A stretch of 64,000 bases of DNA from positions 50,167-114,166 of the forward strand of contig JAHUUM010000006.1 in NCBI GenBank assembly GCA_019218445.1. Direction: 5' to 3'. The stretch comes from Weeksellaceae bacterium TAE3-ERU29 (GTDB lineage Bacteria > Bacteroidota > Bacteroidia > Flavobacteriales > Weeksellaceae). Positions 8,326 through 16,945 of this stretch are shown one piece after another. Both the position numbers and the translations under genes were made by a program. The notes beneath the pieces are model-generated. The model saw nothing but the letters and a program-made list of their open reading frames with translations. It made no database searches and had not been told where the DNA came from. Position 1 is the stretch's first letter, and the number at the start of each line of letters is the position of its first letter.

Positions 8326-9321
8326 ATGAATTTTCGTACAGAAATTAATATCACATCTCCGGAGTTTGAGATTCAACATAGAGAAAAGGTGTTTTGTATG
8401 GGGTCGTGCTTTGCCGAAAATATTTATAAAAAACTCACTGAATATAAATTTACTTCTCATTTTAATCCGTTTGGGACATTATTTCACCCTCAGGCAATAG
8501 AAAATGCCATGATGCGGATTTATACGTTGGAGAAATATATTAGTAATGAGATTTTTAGTTTTAATAATTTATATTTCAGTTGGGACCACAGCACAAAATT
8601 TTCGTCTAATAATTTAGAGAAAACGTTACTAAATATAAATTCCGAAATAGAAAAAGCACACGAGTTTATTACAAATTGTAAAACGTTTATTTTTACACTC
8701 GGAACAGCTTGGGCATATCAATTAAAAAAAGGAAATTTTGTAGTAAGCAATTGTCATAAGATTCCGCAAAATCAGTTTGATAAAGTTTTATTGAGTCATG
8801 CTCAAATCCTAAAATCTATACGGAATATTGTATTGATGTGCAAAGATTTAAACGAAGAGGCAAATATTATTTTTACGGTAAGTCCGGTTCGTCATGCACG
8901 GGACGGATTCTGGGAAAACAACACAAGTAAAGGAAGTTTACATTTAGCATTAAATCTATTAGTTAAAGAAGAATTGGGGAATGTTTATTATTTTCCGTCT
9001 TATGAAATTGTTTTGGACGAATTACGCGATTACCGATTTTATGAGAAGGATATGCTACACCCGAATCAATTAGCGATTGATTATATTTGGGAGCGATTTT
9101 CCGATGTCTTCTTTAATGAAAGAACTAAAAAACTAAACAAAGAAATCGAGAAAATAAATTTAGCGGTAAATCATAAACCGATAAATCCGCAAGGCGTTCA
9201 GCATCGTAAATTTTTGTATGATACGCTTAAAAAAATCGAGCAACTCGCCATAGAATTACCAAAGAATACTTTTAATAAAGAAATAGAACATTTAAAATAC
9301 CAAATTCACCATGTATATTGA
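8326..9321 (+). CDS. GSCFA domain protein
   Basis: A 331-residue protein with the name-giving GSCFAENIYKKL segment near residues 26-37, then NPFGTLFHP (about 47-55), FTLGTAWAY (about 126-134) and VSPVRHARDGFWENN (about 186-200), all typical of the GSCFA family. These proteins are related to GDSL/SGNH hydrolases, and no substrate is established to my knowledge. No signal peptide is visible. The 3' end overlaps the next gene, a TatD nuclease, by 11 bp, so the two are translated from one message. Confidence 0.85.
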   Translation: MNFRTEINITSPEFEIQHREKVFCMGSCFAENIYKKLTEYKFTSHFNPFGTLFHPQAIENAMMRIYTLEKYISNEIFSFNNLYFSWDHSTKFSSNNLEKTLLNINSEIEKAHEFITNCKTFIFTLGTAWAYQLKKGNFVVSNCHKIPQNQFDKVLLSHAQILKSIRNIVLMCKDLNEEANIIFTVSPVRHARDGFWENNTSKGSLHLALNLLVKEELGNVYYFPSYEIVLDELRDYRFYEKDMLHPNQLAIDYIWERFSDVFFNERTKKLNKEIEKINLAVNHKPINPQGVQHRKFLYDTLKKIEQLAIELPKNTFNKEIEHLKYQIHHVY

Positions 9322-10084
9322 TTCTCACACGCATTTATATGCCGAACAATTTAACGAAGACAGAAACGAAGTTGTGCAAAATGCAATAGCGAATGGCGTT
9401 ACAAAGTTTTTTCTTCCGGCGATAGATTCCAATACACATGATAGAATGTTGGCTTTGGAAGCAGAATATCCCGAAAATATGTATTCAATGATGGGACTTC
9501 ATCCTGTTGATGTTAAGCCCGAAAGTTATAAAAATGAATTAAAAATAATTGAAGTTTTTTTAGAAAAACGACCATTTTCCGCGATTGGTGAAATCGGAAT
9601 AGATTTGTATTGGGATAAATCAACTTTGGAAATTCAACAAGAGGCATTTTCTCATCAAATAAAACTGGCTAAAAAATATAAATTACCGATTGTAATTCAT
9701 TGTCGAGATGCTTTTGATGAAGTTTTTGAGATTTTAGAACAGCACAAAGGCAATGATTTGTTTGGGATTTTCCATTGTTTTACTGGAACAAAAGAACAAG
9801 CCGAACAAGCAATTTCATATAACATGAAGTTAGGAATTGGCGGAGTAGTTACCTTTAAAAACGGAAAGATAGATAAGTTTTTAGGTGATTTCCCGATAGA
9901 AAATATTGTCCTTGAAACGGATTCGCCATATCTTACGCCTACGCCTTACAGAGGTAAAAGAAATGAATCTAAATACATTCCGTTAATAGCAGAAAAATTG
10001 GTAGATATTTACAATCTCACACCTTCTGAAATTGCAGAAATTACAACTAAAAATGCTTTAGAGGTTTTTAATATTTATAAATAA
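9311..10084 (+). CDS. tatD: TatD family metal-dependent nuclease
   Basis: A 257-residue TIM-barrel hydrolase. Metal ligands are visible in DSHTHLY (His6 and His8), GEIGIDLYW (about 93-101), PIVIHCRD (about 126-133), IFHCFTG (about 149-155) and ETDSPYLTP (about 197-205). The length and the set of motifs match TatD/YcfH DNases, which act as 3'-5' exonucleases or deoxyribonucleases in the cytosol. The start overlaps the GSCFA gene by 11 bp. Downstream lies an inverted-repeat element and then the convergent manA. Confidence 0.9.
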   Translation: MYIDSHTHLYAEQFNEDRNEVVQNAIANGVTKFFLPAIDSNTHDRMLALEAEYPENMYSMMGLHPVDVKPESYKNELKIIEVFLEKRPFSAIGEIGIDLYWDKSTLEIQQEAFSHQIKLAKKYKLPIVIHCRDAFDEVFEILEQHKGNDLFGIFHCFTGTKEQAEQAISYNMKLGIGGVVTFKNGKIDKFLGDFPIENIVLETDSPYLTPTPYRGKRNESKYIPLIAEKLVDIYNLTPSEIAEITTKNALEVFNIYK

Positions 10085-10103
10085 TTTCTGGTCTTAGTCT
10101 TTT

Positions 10104-10169
10104 GTCACTCTAAGCTTGTTTCAGAGTCGCATTATGGGTTTATAATATTATAGTAAATTTCAGCATGAC
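10104..10169. repeat. Degenerate copy of a dispersed inverted-repeat element
   Basis: A 66-bp element bounded by GTCACTCTAAG on the left and TTTCAGCATGAC on the right. It is a diverged, inverted relative of the clearer 63-bp copy at 44608-44670 (shared CTTGTTTCAGA and TTCAGCATGAC). It fills most of the gap between the convergent tatD and manA genes and could act as a weak two-way terminator. Confidence 0.6.
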
Positions 10170-10183
10170 GATTTAAACGAAAA

Positions 10184-11119
10184 TTAAGCCTTAACTCTTA
10201 AAACCTTTAAATCTTTAGCATGAAGAGAGTATTCTCCTAATCCCGCAGGTATTAAAATAGTTTCTCCGAGTTTTATAGAAGTTTCTTGACTGTTGTATTT
10301 TATTAAACCTTCGCCCCCTACGCACATAAGCACGTCATAAGAGCCTTCTGTGTTCATTTTGAATGAATCTGTTACGTTTAAATAATAAGTCTCAAAAAAC
10401 TCGCTTTTTATTACTTTATTTAAAGTGTTTTCCTCTTTTGTATATGGTAAAAGAAAATCATCTTTAAAATTATAATCGGTAACCGCTATGGCTTTATCAA
10501 TATGCAATTCTCTATCGGTTCTGCCCCAGTCATAAATTCTGTAAGTGACATCAGAGGTTTGCTGAATTTCTGCAATAATTAAGCCTTTACCAAGTGCATG
10601 AATACTACCCGCAGGAACAAAATAAAACTCTCCTTTTTTAGGTTTATAAGTTTTTAAATAATCTTTTATGTTTCCTTGTTTATAAGCATTAACAAGTTCT
10701 TCTTTATTAAACTTCTTTTTCCAGCCTAAATACAGCTCAGCATCATCTGTTGCATCTACTACATACCACATTTCGGTTTTCCCGTGGCTGTTCTCCATTT
10801 CTTGGGCTAACTCCTCGTTTGGGTGCACCTGGATAGATAAAGGGATATTAGTGCCTAAAAACTTGATTAAAATAGGGAATTCTTCTATCTCAGCTTTTCC
10901 GATAAGTTCCTTCGGGTATTTAGATATTAAATCACTTAAACTCTCATTCTTGTAAACTCCATTCGCAACTTTAGAAACATGACCTTTTACATCTGATATT
11001 TCCCAAGATTCGCCTATATTAGATGAGTTTGTATCTTTTTTTAAGAATTTAGCCATCATATTCCCTCCCCAGACTTTGTCTACTAAAATAGGTTGAAATT
11101 TGATTGGGTATAAATTCAT
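10184..11119 (-). CDS. manA: Mannose-6-phosphate isomerase, class I
   Basis: A zinc cupin enzyme of 311 residues, interconverting mannose 6-phosphate and fructose 6-phosphate for GDP-mannose synthesis or mannose use. The zinc ligands fit Gln97 and His99 (IQVHPNE), Glu116 (GKTEMWY) and His174 (GSIHALG). The short length is typical of the Bacteroidetes/Firmicutes form rather than the 390-residue E. coli form. It stands alone between tatD (convergent) and tRNA-Val, with a -7-like box 25 bp upstream. Confidence 0.93.
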   Translation of the reverse strand: MNLYPIKFQPILVDKVWGGNMMAKFLKKDTNSSNIGESWEISDVKGHVSKVANGVYKNESLSDLISKYPKELIGKAEIEEFPILIKFLGTNIPLSIQVHPNEELAQEMENSHGKTEMWYVVDATDDAELYLGWKKKFNKEELVNAYKQGNIKDYLKTYKPKKGEFYFVPAGSIHALGKGLIIAEIQQTSDVTYRIYDWGRTDRELHIDKAIAVTDYNFKDDFLLPYTKEENTLNKVIKSEFFETYYLNVTDSFKMNTEGSYDVLMCVGGEGLIKYNSQETSIKLGETILIPAGLGEYSLHAKDLKVLRVKA

Positions 11120-11143
11120 TTTACTAAGCGATTTAATTTAATT

Positions 11144-11151
11144 CAAAAATA
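11144..11151 (-). promoter_or_regulatory. Candidate -7 box for manA
   Basis: On the minus strand this reads TATTTTTG, a full match to TAnnTTTG, 24 bp upstream of the manA ATG. No clear -33 TTG was found. Confidence 0.45.
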
Positions 11152-11196
11152 CTCAGATTTTTTATATTAGAATAGATAATATTTCTAATAAAATAA

Positions 11197-11226
11197 AAAA
11201 ATCGCTCATAATAATGAGCGATTTTT
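11197..11226 (-). terminator. Intrinsic terminator of tRNA-Val
   Basis: A 13-bp perfect stem (arms 11197-11209 and 11214-11226, core ATCGCTCAT/ATGAGCGAT) with loop AATA, flanked by A- and T-runs. It begins 4 bp past the 3' CCA of the tRNA on the minus strand. Confidence 0.85.
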
Positions 11227-11229
11227 AAG

Positions 11230-11307
11230 TGGTGGGATTTGAGGGATTCGAACCCCCGACCCCCTGCTTGTAAGGCAGGTGCTCTAAACCAACTGAGCTA
11301 AAATCCC
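11230..11307 (-). tRNA. tRNA-Val (anticodon UAC)
   Basis: A 78-nt cloverleaf that includes an encoded CCA. The acceptor stem is GGGATTT/AAATCCC with discriminator A. The D-stem is GCTC/GAGC. The anticodon stem is CCTGC/GCAGG with loop CTTACAA, giving UAC (valine). The T-arm is GGGGG-TTCGAAT-CCCTC; the outermost pair is G-C and one pair is G-T. It is the only tRNA gene I find in the window. Confidence 0.97.
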
Positions 11308-11463
11308 GAAAGACTTCCGTTATGAACAACCATGTGTTTCATAATTGGACTGCAAATATAAGACGGATTTTTAAATCTGCAAACTTTTCTATCAAAAAAA
11401 TTAAAATATTTTTCATTGAAATATTTAATAAATTAATAATCAGTGGAGTAAATTTTAAAAAAT

Positions 11464-12558
11464 TTAGTCTAATGCTCTTCTTATATATAAGATAATAGTT
11501 ATTACTCCAAAAATAATATTAGAAAGCCATGTTGCCAATAACGGACTAATATCCCCAACGGAGGAGAATACTTTACTTGCCTCATTTCCGAAAATATAAA
11601 TAAAAGCAATAAATATCCCTAATGCGAGGTTTAATCCTATTCCCCCTCGCTTTTTACGAGAGCTTAAAGAAAGTGCCAATAGCGTAAGTATTATACTGGA
11701 AAAAGGCATACTCGTTCTTTGATAAAGTTCATTTAAATATACACTTATACTGGCTGAGCCTTTAAACTTTTCTCGGTTTATAAAGTTCATTAATTCAAAT
11801 GAGTTCATATTTTCGGCGACATATCCTTCAGGTAATAAATCATCAGGGGTAACTTGGAATTTCTGAGAAATACGATTCCCCGAAATTAAACTATCGGGTT
11901 TATCTTTCCACATAAACCTTTCGTAATAATTCGTCAAAACATAAGTAGAATCCTCTTCACTCCATAATAAATCATTAGCTCTCATAGAATAAACCATTCT
12001 CGTACTATCAAATTTCTGATAGAGGAAACCATTTCCATTCTTTGTCCTACGATTATAATTATGAATAAAAAGATATTCGTTCGGAGAAATTTGAGAACTT
12101 ATCGGCCGTCCTTTAAAATATTCTCTTTCTCGACTGGAACGCTGTAAATAATTATAAAAATATTCGTTTTTATGCTCATTTGCTTTAGGTAAATAATAAT
12201 GATTTACAACAAAAGATAAACTACCAATTGCAAGTGCCACAATTAAATAAGGACGTGTAAGTCTAAGAAAACTCATTCCACCTGATGTCATTGCAACCAC
12301 CTCAGTATTATTTGTTATCCTTGAAGTAAAATAAATCGCTGAGATAAAGACACCAATCGGTAAATAAGTATTAACTATCCATAAAAGATAAAACGGATAA
12401 TACTCTGTAAGCGCAGCAAAAATGGTAGAGCCATTGTCTTGTATTTTCCCTACTTTCTGGCTTAAGTCTATAACTATAACGATTAAAGCCAAAAGACTTG
12501 TCATAAAAACAAATGTTCCTACGAAGTTTTTAATGATATATTTATCTAATATCTTCAA
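11464..12558 (-). CDS. lptF: LptF/LptG family permease (YjgP/YjgQ)
   Basis: An inner-membrane permease subunit of the LPS transporter, 364 residues, close to the family norm. N-terminal helices (about 10-35, 50-75) include the ITNNTEVVAMTSGGMSFLRL segment (about 82-101) typical of the family. A beta-jellyroll periplasmic part (about 130-260) follows, then three C-terminal helices. LptFG with LptB extracts LPS toward LptC. I cannot decide between F and G. The start is TTG at 12558, one base after the tgt stop, so translation is probably coupled. It forms an operon with tgt. Confidence 0.85.
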   Translation of the reverse strand: MKILDKYIIKNFVGTFVFMTSLLALIVIVIDLSQKVGKIQDNGSTIFAALTEYYPFYLLWIVNTYLPIGVFISAIYFTSRITNNTEVVAMTSGGMSFLRLTRPYLIVALAIGSLSFVVNHYYLPKANEHKNEYFYNYLQRSSREREYFKGRPISSQISPNEYLFIHNYNRRTKNGNGFLYQKFDSTRMVYSMRANDLLWSEEDSTYVLTNYYERFMWKDKPDSLISGNRISQKFQVTPDDLLPEGYVAENMNSFELMNFINREKFKGSASISVYLNELYQRTSMPFSSIILTLLALSLSSRKKRGGIGLNLALGIFIAFIYIFGNEASKVFSSVGDISPLLATWLSNIIFGVITIILYIRRALD

Positions 12559-12559
12559 T

Positions 12560-13690
12560 TTACAATCTGGTTTTTAGTCTTGGTATTATTGATTTTTTCC
12601 ATTGAGCAAAATCACCTGCAATTATATGCTCTCTTGCCACTCTTACTAAATCCAAATAGAACGCCAAATTATGTACAGAAGCAATTTGTTTGGCTAAATA
12701 TTCTTTTGCTACAAATAAATGGCGTACATAGGCTTTAGAATATTCTTTGTCTACATAAGAAGTTCCACTCTCGTCTAACGGAGAAAAGTCGTCTTTCCAT
12801 TTAGCATTCTTCATATTCATAACACCGTTCCAAGTGAAAAGCATTCCGTTTCTGGCATTTCTGGTGGGCATCACACAATCAAACATATCTACACCGAGCG
12901 AAATCCCTTCAATTATATTCCAAGGAGTTCCTACCCCCATAAGATAACGTGGTTTGTCTTTTGGTAAAATTGAATTTACTAATTCCGTGGTTTCGTACAT
13001 TGCCTCTTCCGGCTCTCCTACACTTAATCCTCCAATTGCATTTCCATCAGCCCCGATAGAAGCTATAAATTCTGCCGACTGTGTTCTTAAATCTTTATAA
13101 GTACTTCCTTGCACAATAGGGAAAAGCGTTTGTTTATAACCGTAGATTTCAGGGTTTTCACCTAACCATTTCACGCATCTTTTAAGCCAACGGTGCGTCA
13201 TTTCCATAGATTCTTTTGCCGGTCTGTACTCACAAGGGTAAGGTGTACACTCATCAAATGCCATAATGATGTCTGCCCCAATTTCTCTTTGAATTTCCAT
13301 AGAACGTTCCGGACTAAAAAAATGATAAGAGCCGTCTATGTGCGATTTAAAGTTTACACCTTCTTCGGTAAGTTTTCTTCTTCCCGAAAGTGAATATACT
13401 TGATATCCGCCACTATCGGTTAAGATAGGTCTATCCCAATTAATAAATTTATGCAAACCTCCTGCTTGCTTTAGGATATCGGTTGTTGGTCTTAAATATA
13501 AATGATAAGTATTCCCTAAAATTATTTGTGCTTTTATATCTTCTTTCAATTCTCTTTGGTGAACAGATTTTACACTTGCCACCGTCCCCACCGGCATAAA
13601 AATAGGAGTTTGGATTTTACCGTGATCTGTTATGATTTCTCCTGCACGAGCCGAACTTTCTATATCTGACTTTTCTATTGTAAACTTCAT
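12560..13690 (-). CDS. tgt: tRNA-guanine (queuine) transglycosylase
   Basis: A 376-residue TGT that swaps G34 of GUN-anticodon tRNAs for preQ1. Seen are TPIFMPVGTVASVK near the N-terminus, ILTDSGGYQVYSLS (about 88-101, with the Asp nucleophile region), DECTPYPC (about 142-149), and GVGTPWNIIEGISLGVDMFDCVMPTRNARNG-like sequence in the second half. I place the start at the ATG at 13690, not the TTG three codons earlier, because MKFTIEK matches the usual N-terminus. A -7 box ends 6 bp before this ATG. The TTG of the lptF gene begins one base after the tgt stop. Confidence 0.95.
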   Translation of the reverse strand: MKFTIEKSDIESSARAGEIITDHGKIQTPIFMPVGTVASVKSVHQRELKEDIKAQIILGNTYHLYLRPTTDILKQAGGLHKFINWDRPILTDSGGYQVYSLSGRRKLTEEGVNFKSHIDGSYHFFSPERSMEIQREIGADIIMAFDECTPYPCEYRPAKESMEMTHRWLKRCVKWLGENPEIYGYKQTLFPIVQGSTYKDLRTQSAEFIASIGADGNAIGGLSVGEPEEAMYETTELVNSILPKDKPRYLMGVGTPWNIIEGISLGVDMFDCVMPTRNARNGMLFTWNGVMNMKNAKWKDDFSPLDESGTSYVDKEYSKAYVRHLFVAKEYLAKQIASVHNLAFYLDLVRVAREHIIAGDFAQWKKSIIPRLKTRL

Positions 13691-13696
13691 AAGGGG

Positions 13697-13704
13697 CAAA
13701 GATA
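13697..13704 (-). promoter_or_regulatory. -7 box abutting the tgt start
   Basis: The minus strand reads TATCTTTG, a perfect TAnnTTTG, with only CCCCTT between it and the tgt ATG. Transcription would begin within a few bases of the start codon, so the mRNA would be leaderless or nearly so. Confidence 0.6.
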
Positions 13705-13746
13705 CAATCTATTCCTAATATCACTAAAAATTATTTCAGTAATTAG

Positions 13747-13777
13747 AAAAGCTGCTTCTTTAGGAGAAACAGCTTTT
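13747..13777 (-). terminator. Probable terminator after the malic enzyme gene
   Basis: AAAAGCTG (13747-13754) pairs with CAGCTTTT (13770-13777), and the inner TTCT pairs with AGAA across one mismatch. It lies 20 bp past the maeB stop. The minus-strand U-run is short (TTTTCTAATT), so efficiency is uncertain. Confidence 0.55.
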
Positions 13778-13796
13778 TTAATTGTTTTTACTTTGT

Positions 13797-16052
13797 TTAA
13801 GCATCCAGTAGCGTAACTGTTGCTAAATTTACGATTTCTTCTACACTCGAACCTCTGGACATTATATTTACCGGTTTATCTACTCCTATTAAAATAGGTC
13901 CGATTACTTGCCCTACTCCTAATCCTCTTAACATTTTACTTGTAATATGCGCCGATAATTGATCAGGGAAAATAAATACATTTGCCGGAGTTTGGTCTAA
14001 TTTAGAGAATGGATATTTACTTAACAATGCACTGTCTAATGCGGTATCTGCCTGAATCTCTCCGTCTACAATTATTTCAGGGTTTTCTTCGTGCAAAATA
14101 TTTACAGCTTCTACCATTTTTTTAGATACCTCATTACTTTGTGTGAAGTTCTCATTGGATAATAAAGCTAATCTTGGTTTTATTGCCATGGATTTAACTA
14201 AACTGTGCAACATTTTTGACACCTCAACTATTTCTCTTGCAGACAAACTTTCATGTACAGAAGTATCGCACAAAAATATTGGTTTTTTATGGGTTAAAAA
14301 CATAGTTACCCCTGCTACAATATTTCCTTTTTTAGACACTATTGATTTCATTGAAGACAAAGCTCCTTTAAAATCTTTTGAATAGCCCATTAATAATCCG
14401 TCTGCTTCTCCATGCTCCAATAATAATGCTCCGTAAGATGCTCTTGAAGTAATTATTTTCTCTGCTTGGTATTCTGTAACTCCGGTTCTGGCTCCTTTAG
14501 CCCATAAATAAGAAATAAATTTCTTTCTATTTTCTTCCTGCTCTTCATCAAACGGATCTATAATCGGTAAATCTAATTGAAGATTATTCTTTTCTATTGT
14601 ATTTTTAATTCTATCTCTATGTCCTAAAAGAATAGGATCTGCAATACCTTCTTGTTTAAGTATACTTGCTGCTTTTAACACATTGAACTCCTCGGCATCC
14701 GTTAAAATAATTTTTTTACGATTAAGTTTCGCTCTGTTTTGGAATGCTCTAATGATTTTATCATCTTTACCCATTCTGTTAAGAAGCTCCACCCTGTATT
14801 TTTCCCAATCTTTTATTTCTGTTCTTGCCACTCCACTTTCTATCGCCGCCTTTGCTACAGCCATAGAAACTTTAGTAATCAATCTTTCATCAAAAGGTTT
14901 AGGGATAATATAATCTTTACCAAAGTTTAATTCTTTTAAATTATAAGCCAAAAGCACTTCTTCAGAAACAGGCTCTTTGGTTAATTCTGCCAATGCATGA
15001 ACCGCTGCCAACTTCATTTCCTCATTAATTTCTTTAGCATTCACGTCTAACGCTCCTCTAAAGATATAAGGGAATCCTAAAACGTTGTTTACTTGGTTAG
15101 GATAATCACTTCTCCCCGTTGCCATAATAACATCCGGGCGAGTTGCTACCGCTAAATCGTATTTAATTTCAGGATTAGGATTTGCCAATGCAAAAACAAT
15201 AGGGTTTTCTTTCATTTTCTTAAGCATGCCCGGCAATAAAACATCTGCCATAGAAAGCCCTGCAAAAACATCTGCTCCTTCTATAACCTCGTCTAAAGTA
15301 TCCGCCGTCGTCTCTGAAATAAAGAATTTCTTTCTCTCATTTAAATCTGTTCTTCTATTGGTAATTACTCCTTTAGAATCACACATAAAAAGATTTTCCT
15401 TTTTAAGTCCTAATGCCAAATAAAGTTTAGCACAAGAGATTGCAGCTGCTCCTGCTCCATTCACTACTAATTTAACGTCTTCTATTTTTTTATTTGCCAG
15501 TTCTAAAGCGTTCAATAATGCAGCAGCAGAAATAATTGCCGTTCCGTGCTGATCATCGTGCATTAACGGAATAGATAATTCTGTCTTTAATCTTTCTTCT
15601 ATATAAAAAGCTTCGGGAGCTTTAATATCTTCTAAGTTTATCCCTCCAAAAGTTGGAGCAATTCCTTTTACAATTTCTATAAATTTATCAGGGTCTTTCT
15701 CATCAATTTCGATATCAAAAACATTAATCCCCGCAAAAATCTTAAACAATAAACCTTTTCCCTCCATTACGGGTTTGGATGCATCTGCTCCAATATCGCC
15801 CAATCCTAAAACGGCAGTACCATTGGAAATTACAGCTACTAAATTTCCTTTTCCTGTATAATCATAAATCGTTTGCGGATCTCTCTGAATCGCTAAACAA
15901 GGTTCAGCTACTCCCGGAGAATAAGCCAAAGATAAATCTCTCTGCGTGGCATGCGGTTTAGACGCAATCACCTCTATTTTTCCTTTTGGCTCTCTTTTAT
16001 GGTAATCTAATGCTTCTTTTCTCAGCTGTTCGGATATTTTGTCTCTCATCAT
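13797..16052 (-). CDS. maeB: NADP-type malic enzyme with phosphotransacetylase-like domain
   Basis: A 751-residue two-domain protein of the MaeB type, converting malate to pyruvate and CO2. The N-terminal malic enzyme half has SLAYSPGVAEPC (about 42-53), the catalytic-region MHDDQHGTAI (about 164-173) and a Rossmann stretch VVNGAGAAAISCAKL (about 197-211). The C-terminal half from about residue 430 resembles phosphate acetyltransferase (ILTDAEEFNVLKAA, then DGLLMGYS). That half usually acts as a regulatory domain responding to acetyl-CoA rather than as an enzyme. The start codon is one of two adjacent ATGs. It is divergent from the trmH-like gene. Confidence 0.95.
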   Translation of the reverse strand: MMRDKISEQLRKEALDYHKREPKGKIEVIASKPHATQRDLSLAYSPGVAEPCLAIQRDPQTIYDYTGKGNLVAVISNGTAVLGLGDIGADASKPVMEGKGLLFKIFAGINVFDIEIDEKDPDKFIEIVKGIAPTFGGINLEDIKAPEAFYIEERLKTELSIPLMHDDQHGTAIISAAALLNALELANKKIEDVKLVVNGAGAAAISCAKLYLALGLKKENLFMCDSKGVITNRRTDLNERKKFFISETTADTLDEVIEGADVFAGLSMADVLLPGMLKKMKENPIVFALANPNPEIKYDLAVATRPDVIMATGRSDYPNQVNNVLGFPYIFRGALDVNAKEINEEMKLAAVHALAELTKEPVSEEVLLAYNLKELNFGKDYIIPKPFDERLITKVSMAVAKAAIESGVARTEIKDWEKYRVELLNRMGKDDKIIRAFQNRAKLNRKKIILTDAEEFNVLKAASILKQEGIADPILLGHRDRIKNTIEKNNLQLDLPIIDPFDEEQEENRKKFISYLWAKGARTGVTEYQAEKIITSRASYGALLLEHGEADGLLMGYSKDFKGALSSMKSIVSKKGNIVAGVTMFLTHKKPIFLCDTSVHESLSAREIVEVSKMLHSLVKSMAIKPRLALLSNENFTQSNEVSKKMVEAVNILHEENPEIIVDGEIQADTALDSALLSKYPFSKLDQTPANVFIFPDQLSAHITSKMLRGLGVGQVIGPILIGVDKPVNIMSRGSSVEEIVNLATVTLLDA

Positions 16053-16073
16053 TAATTAATTTGAATAACACTA

Positions 16074-16081
16074 CAAATATA
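16074..16081 (-). promoter_or_regulatory. Candidate -7 box for maeB
   Basis: The minus strand reads TATATTTG, matching TAnnTTTG, 21 bp before the maeB start. It lies back to back with the trmH-like box at 16117 in a 98-bp divergent promoter region. Confidence 0.45.
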
Positions 16082-16116
16082 ATATTTTACCTGATTATTA
16101 TATTAATAAAAATAAT

Positions 16117-16124
16117 TACTTTTG
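16117..16124 (+). promoter_or_regulatory. Candidate -7 box for the SpoU methyltransferase
   Basis: TACTTTTG matches TAnnTTTG and lies 26 bp before the ATG at 16151. No clear -33 element is visible. Confidence 0.45.
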
Positions 16125-16150
16125 CTAAATCAACAATTTAACAGAAAAAA

Positions 16151-16939
16151 ATGCTTATTTCCAGTTTACAAAACCAAAAAATAAAAGACTTAATAAAACT
16201 CCAACAAAAATCACGCGAAAGAAAGAATCAAAAACTTTTTGTAGTAGAAGGAATTCAGGAGAATTTATTAGCCTTAAAAAATAATTTTGAAGCTGAACAA
16301 TTCTTTATTTTTAATGAAATATTTAATGCTTTTGAACTCGAAAGTTTAATTACCGAAGATAAAATAACAGAAATAAGCAAAGAAGTTTTCGAGAAAATTG
16401 CATACCGACAAACTACTGGCGGAATCATAGGTATTTACAAACAAAAAACCTCTGATTTAAGTTTTCTCAAATCAAAAAAGAATCCTTTAATTGTTGTATT
16501 GGAACAAGTAGAAAAACCGGGTAATTTAGGTGCTGTTTTACGTTCTTGCGATGCCACAAATGTTGATGCGGTAGTAGTTTGCGATGAACGTGCAGATTTC
16601 TTTAACCCGAACGTAGTGAGAAGCAGTGTTGGGACGATTTTTACTAATCAGTTGATTTCTACAAACAAAGAAACTTTTATTGATTTCTGTAAAGAAAACG
16701 ACATTCAGATATTAGCTACCTATTTAAGAGAAGATACCAAAAGCCTATTTGATTGTTCTTTAAATAAAGGAACTGCTTTAGTTTTTGGAACAGAATCCAC
16801 AGGTTTAAGCGACTTTTGGCTGAACGAAGTCACTCACACAATAAAAATCCCGATGCTGGGACAAGTAGATTCGCTAAACGTAAGTAATGCAGTTGTGGTT
16901 TGCCTTTATGAGGCTATTAGACAAAGAGGTTTAAAATAA
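16151..16939 (+). CDS. TrmH/SpoU family RNA 2'-O-methyltransferase
   Basis: A 262-residue SPOUT enzyme. The N-terminal part has the substrate-binding SLQNQKIKDLIKLQQKSRERK (residues 4 onward, a frequent start of this family). The knotted C-terminal domain shows EKPGNLGAVLRSCDAT (about 120-135), FNPNVVRSSVGTIF (about 153-166), FGTESTGLSDFW (about 214-225) and IPMLGQVDSLNVSNAVVVCLYE near the end. These bind SAM and the target ribose. Whether the substrate is rRNA (RlmB/TsnR-like) or tRNA is not readable. It converges with the Fic gene, 6 bp apart. Confidence 0.92.
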   Translation: MLISSLQNQKIKDLIKLQQKSRERKNQKLFVVEGIQENLLALKNNFEAEQFFIFNEIFNAFELESLITEDKITEISKEVFEKIAYRQTTGGIIGIYKQKTSDLSFLKSKKNPLIVVLEQVEKPGNLGAVLRSCDATNVDAVVVCDERADFFNPNVVRSSVGTIFTNQLISTNKETFIDFCKENDIQILATYLREDTKSLFDCSLNKGTALVFGTESTGLSDFWLNEVTHTIKIPMLGQVDSLNVSNAVVVCLYEAIRQRGLK

Positions 16940-16945
16940 TTTTAT

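Noticed and set aside
13797..16052. Several 60-80-codon plus-strand frames across the malic enzyme gene
   Set aside because: They are antisense readings of a strongly conserved 751-residue enzyme with no features of their own.
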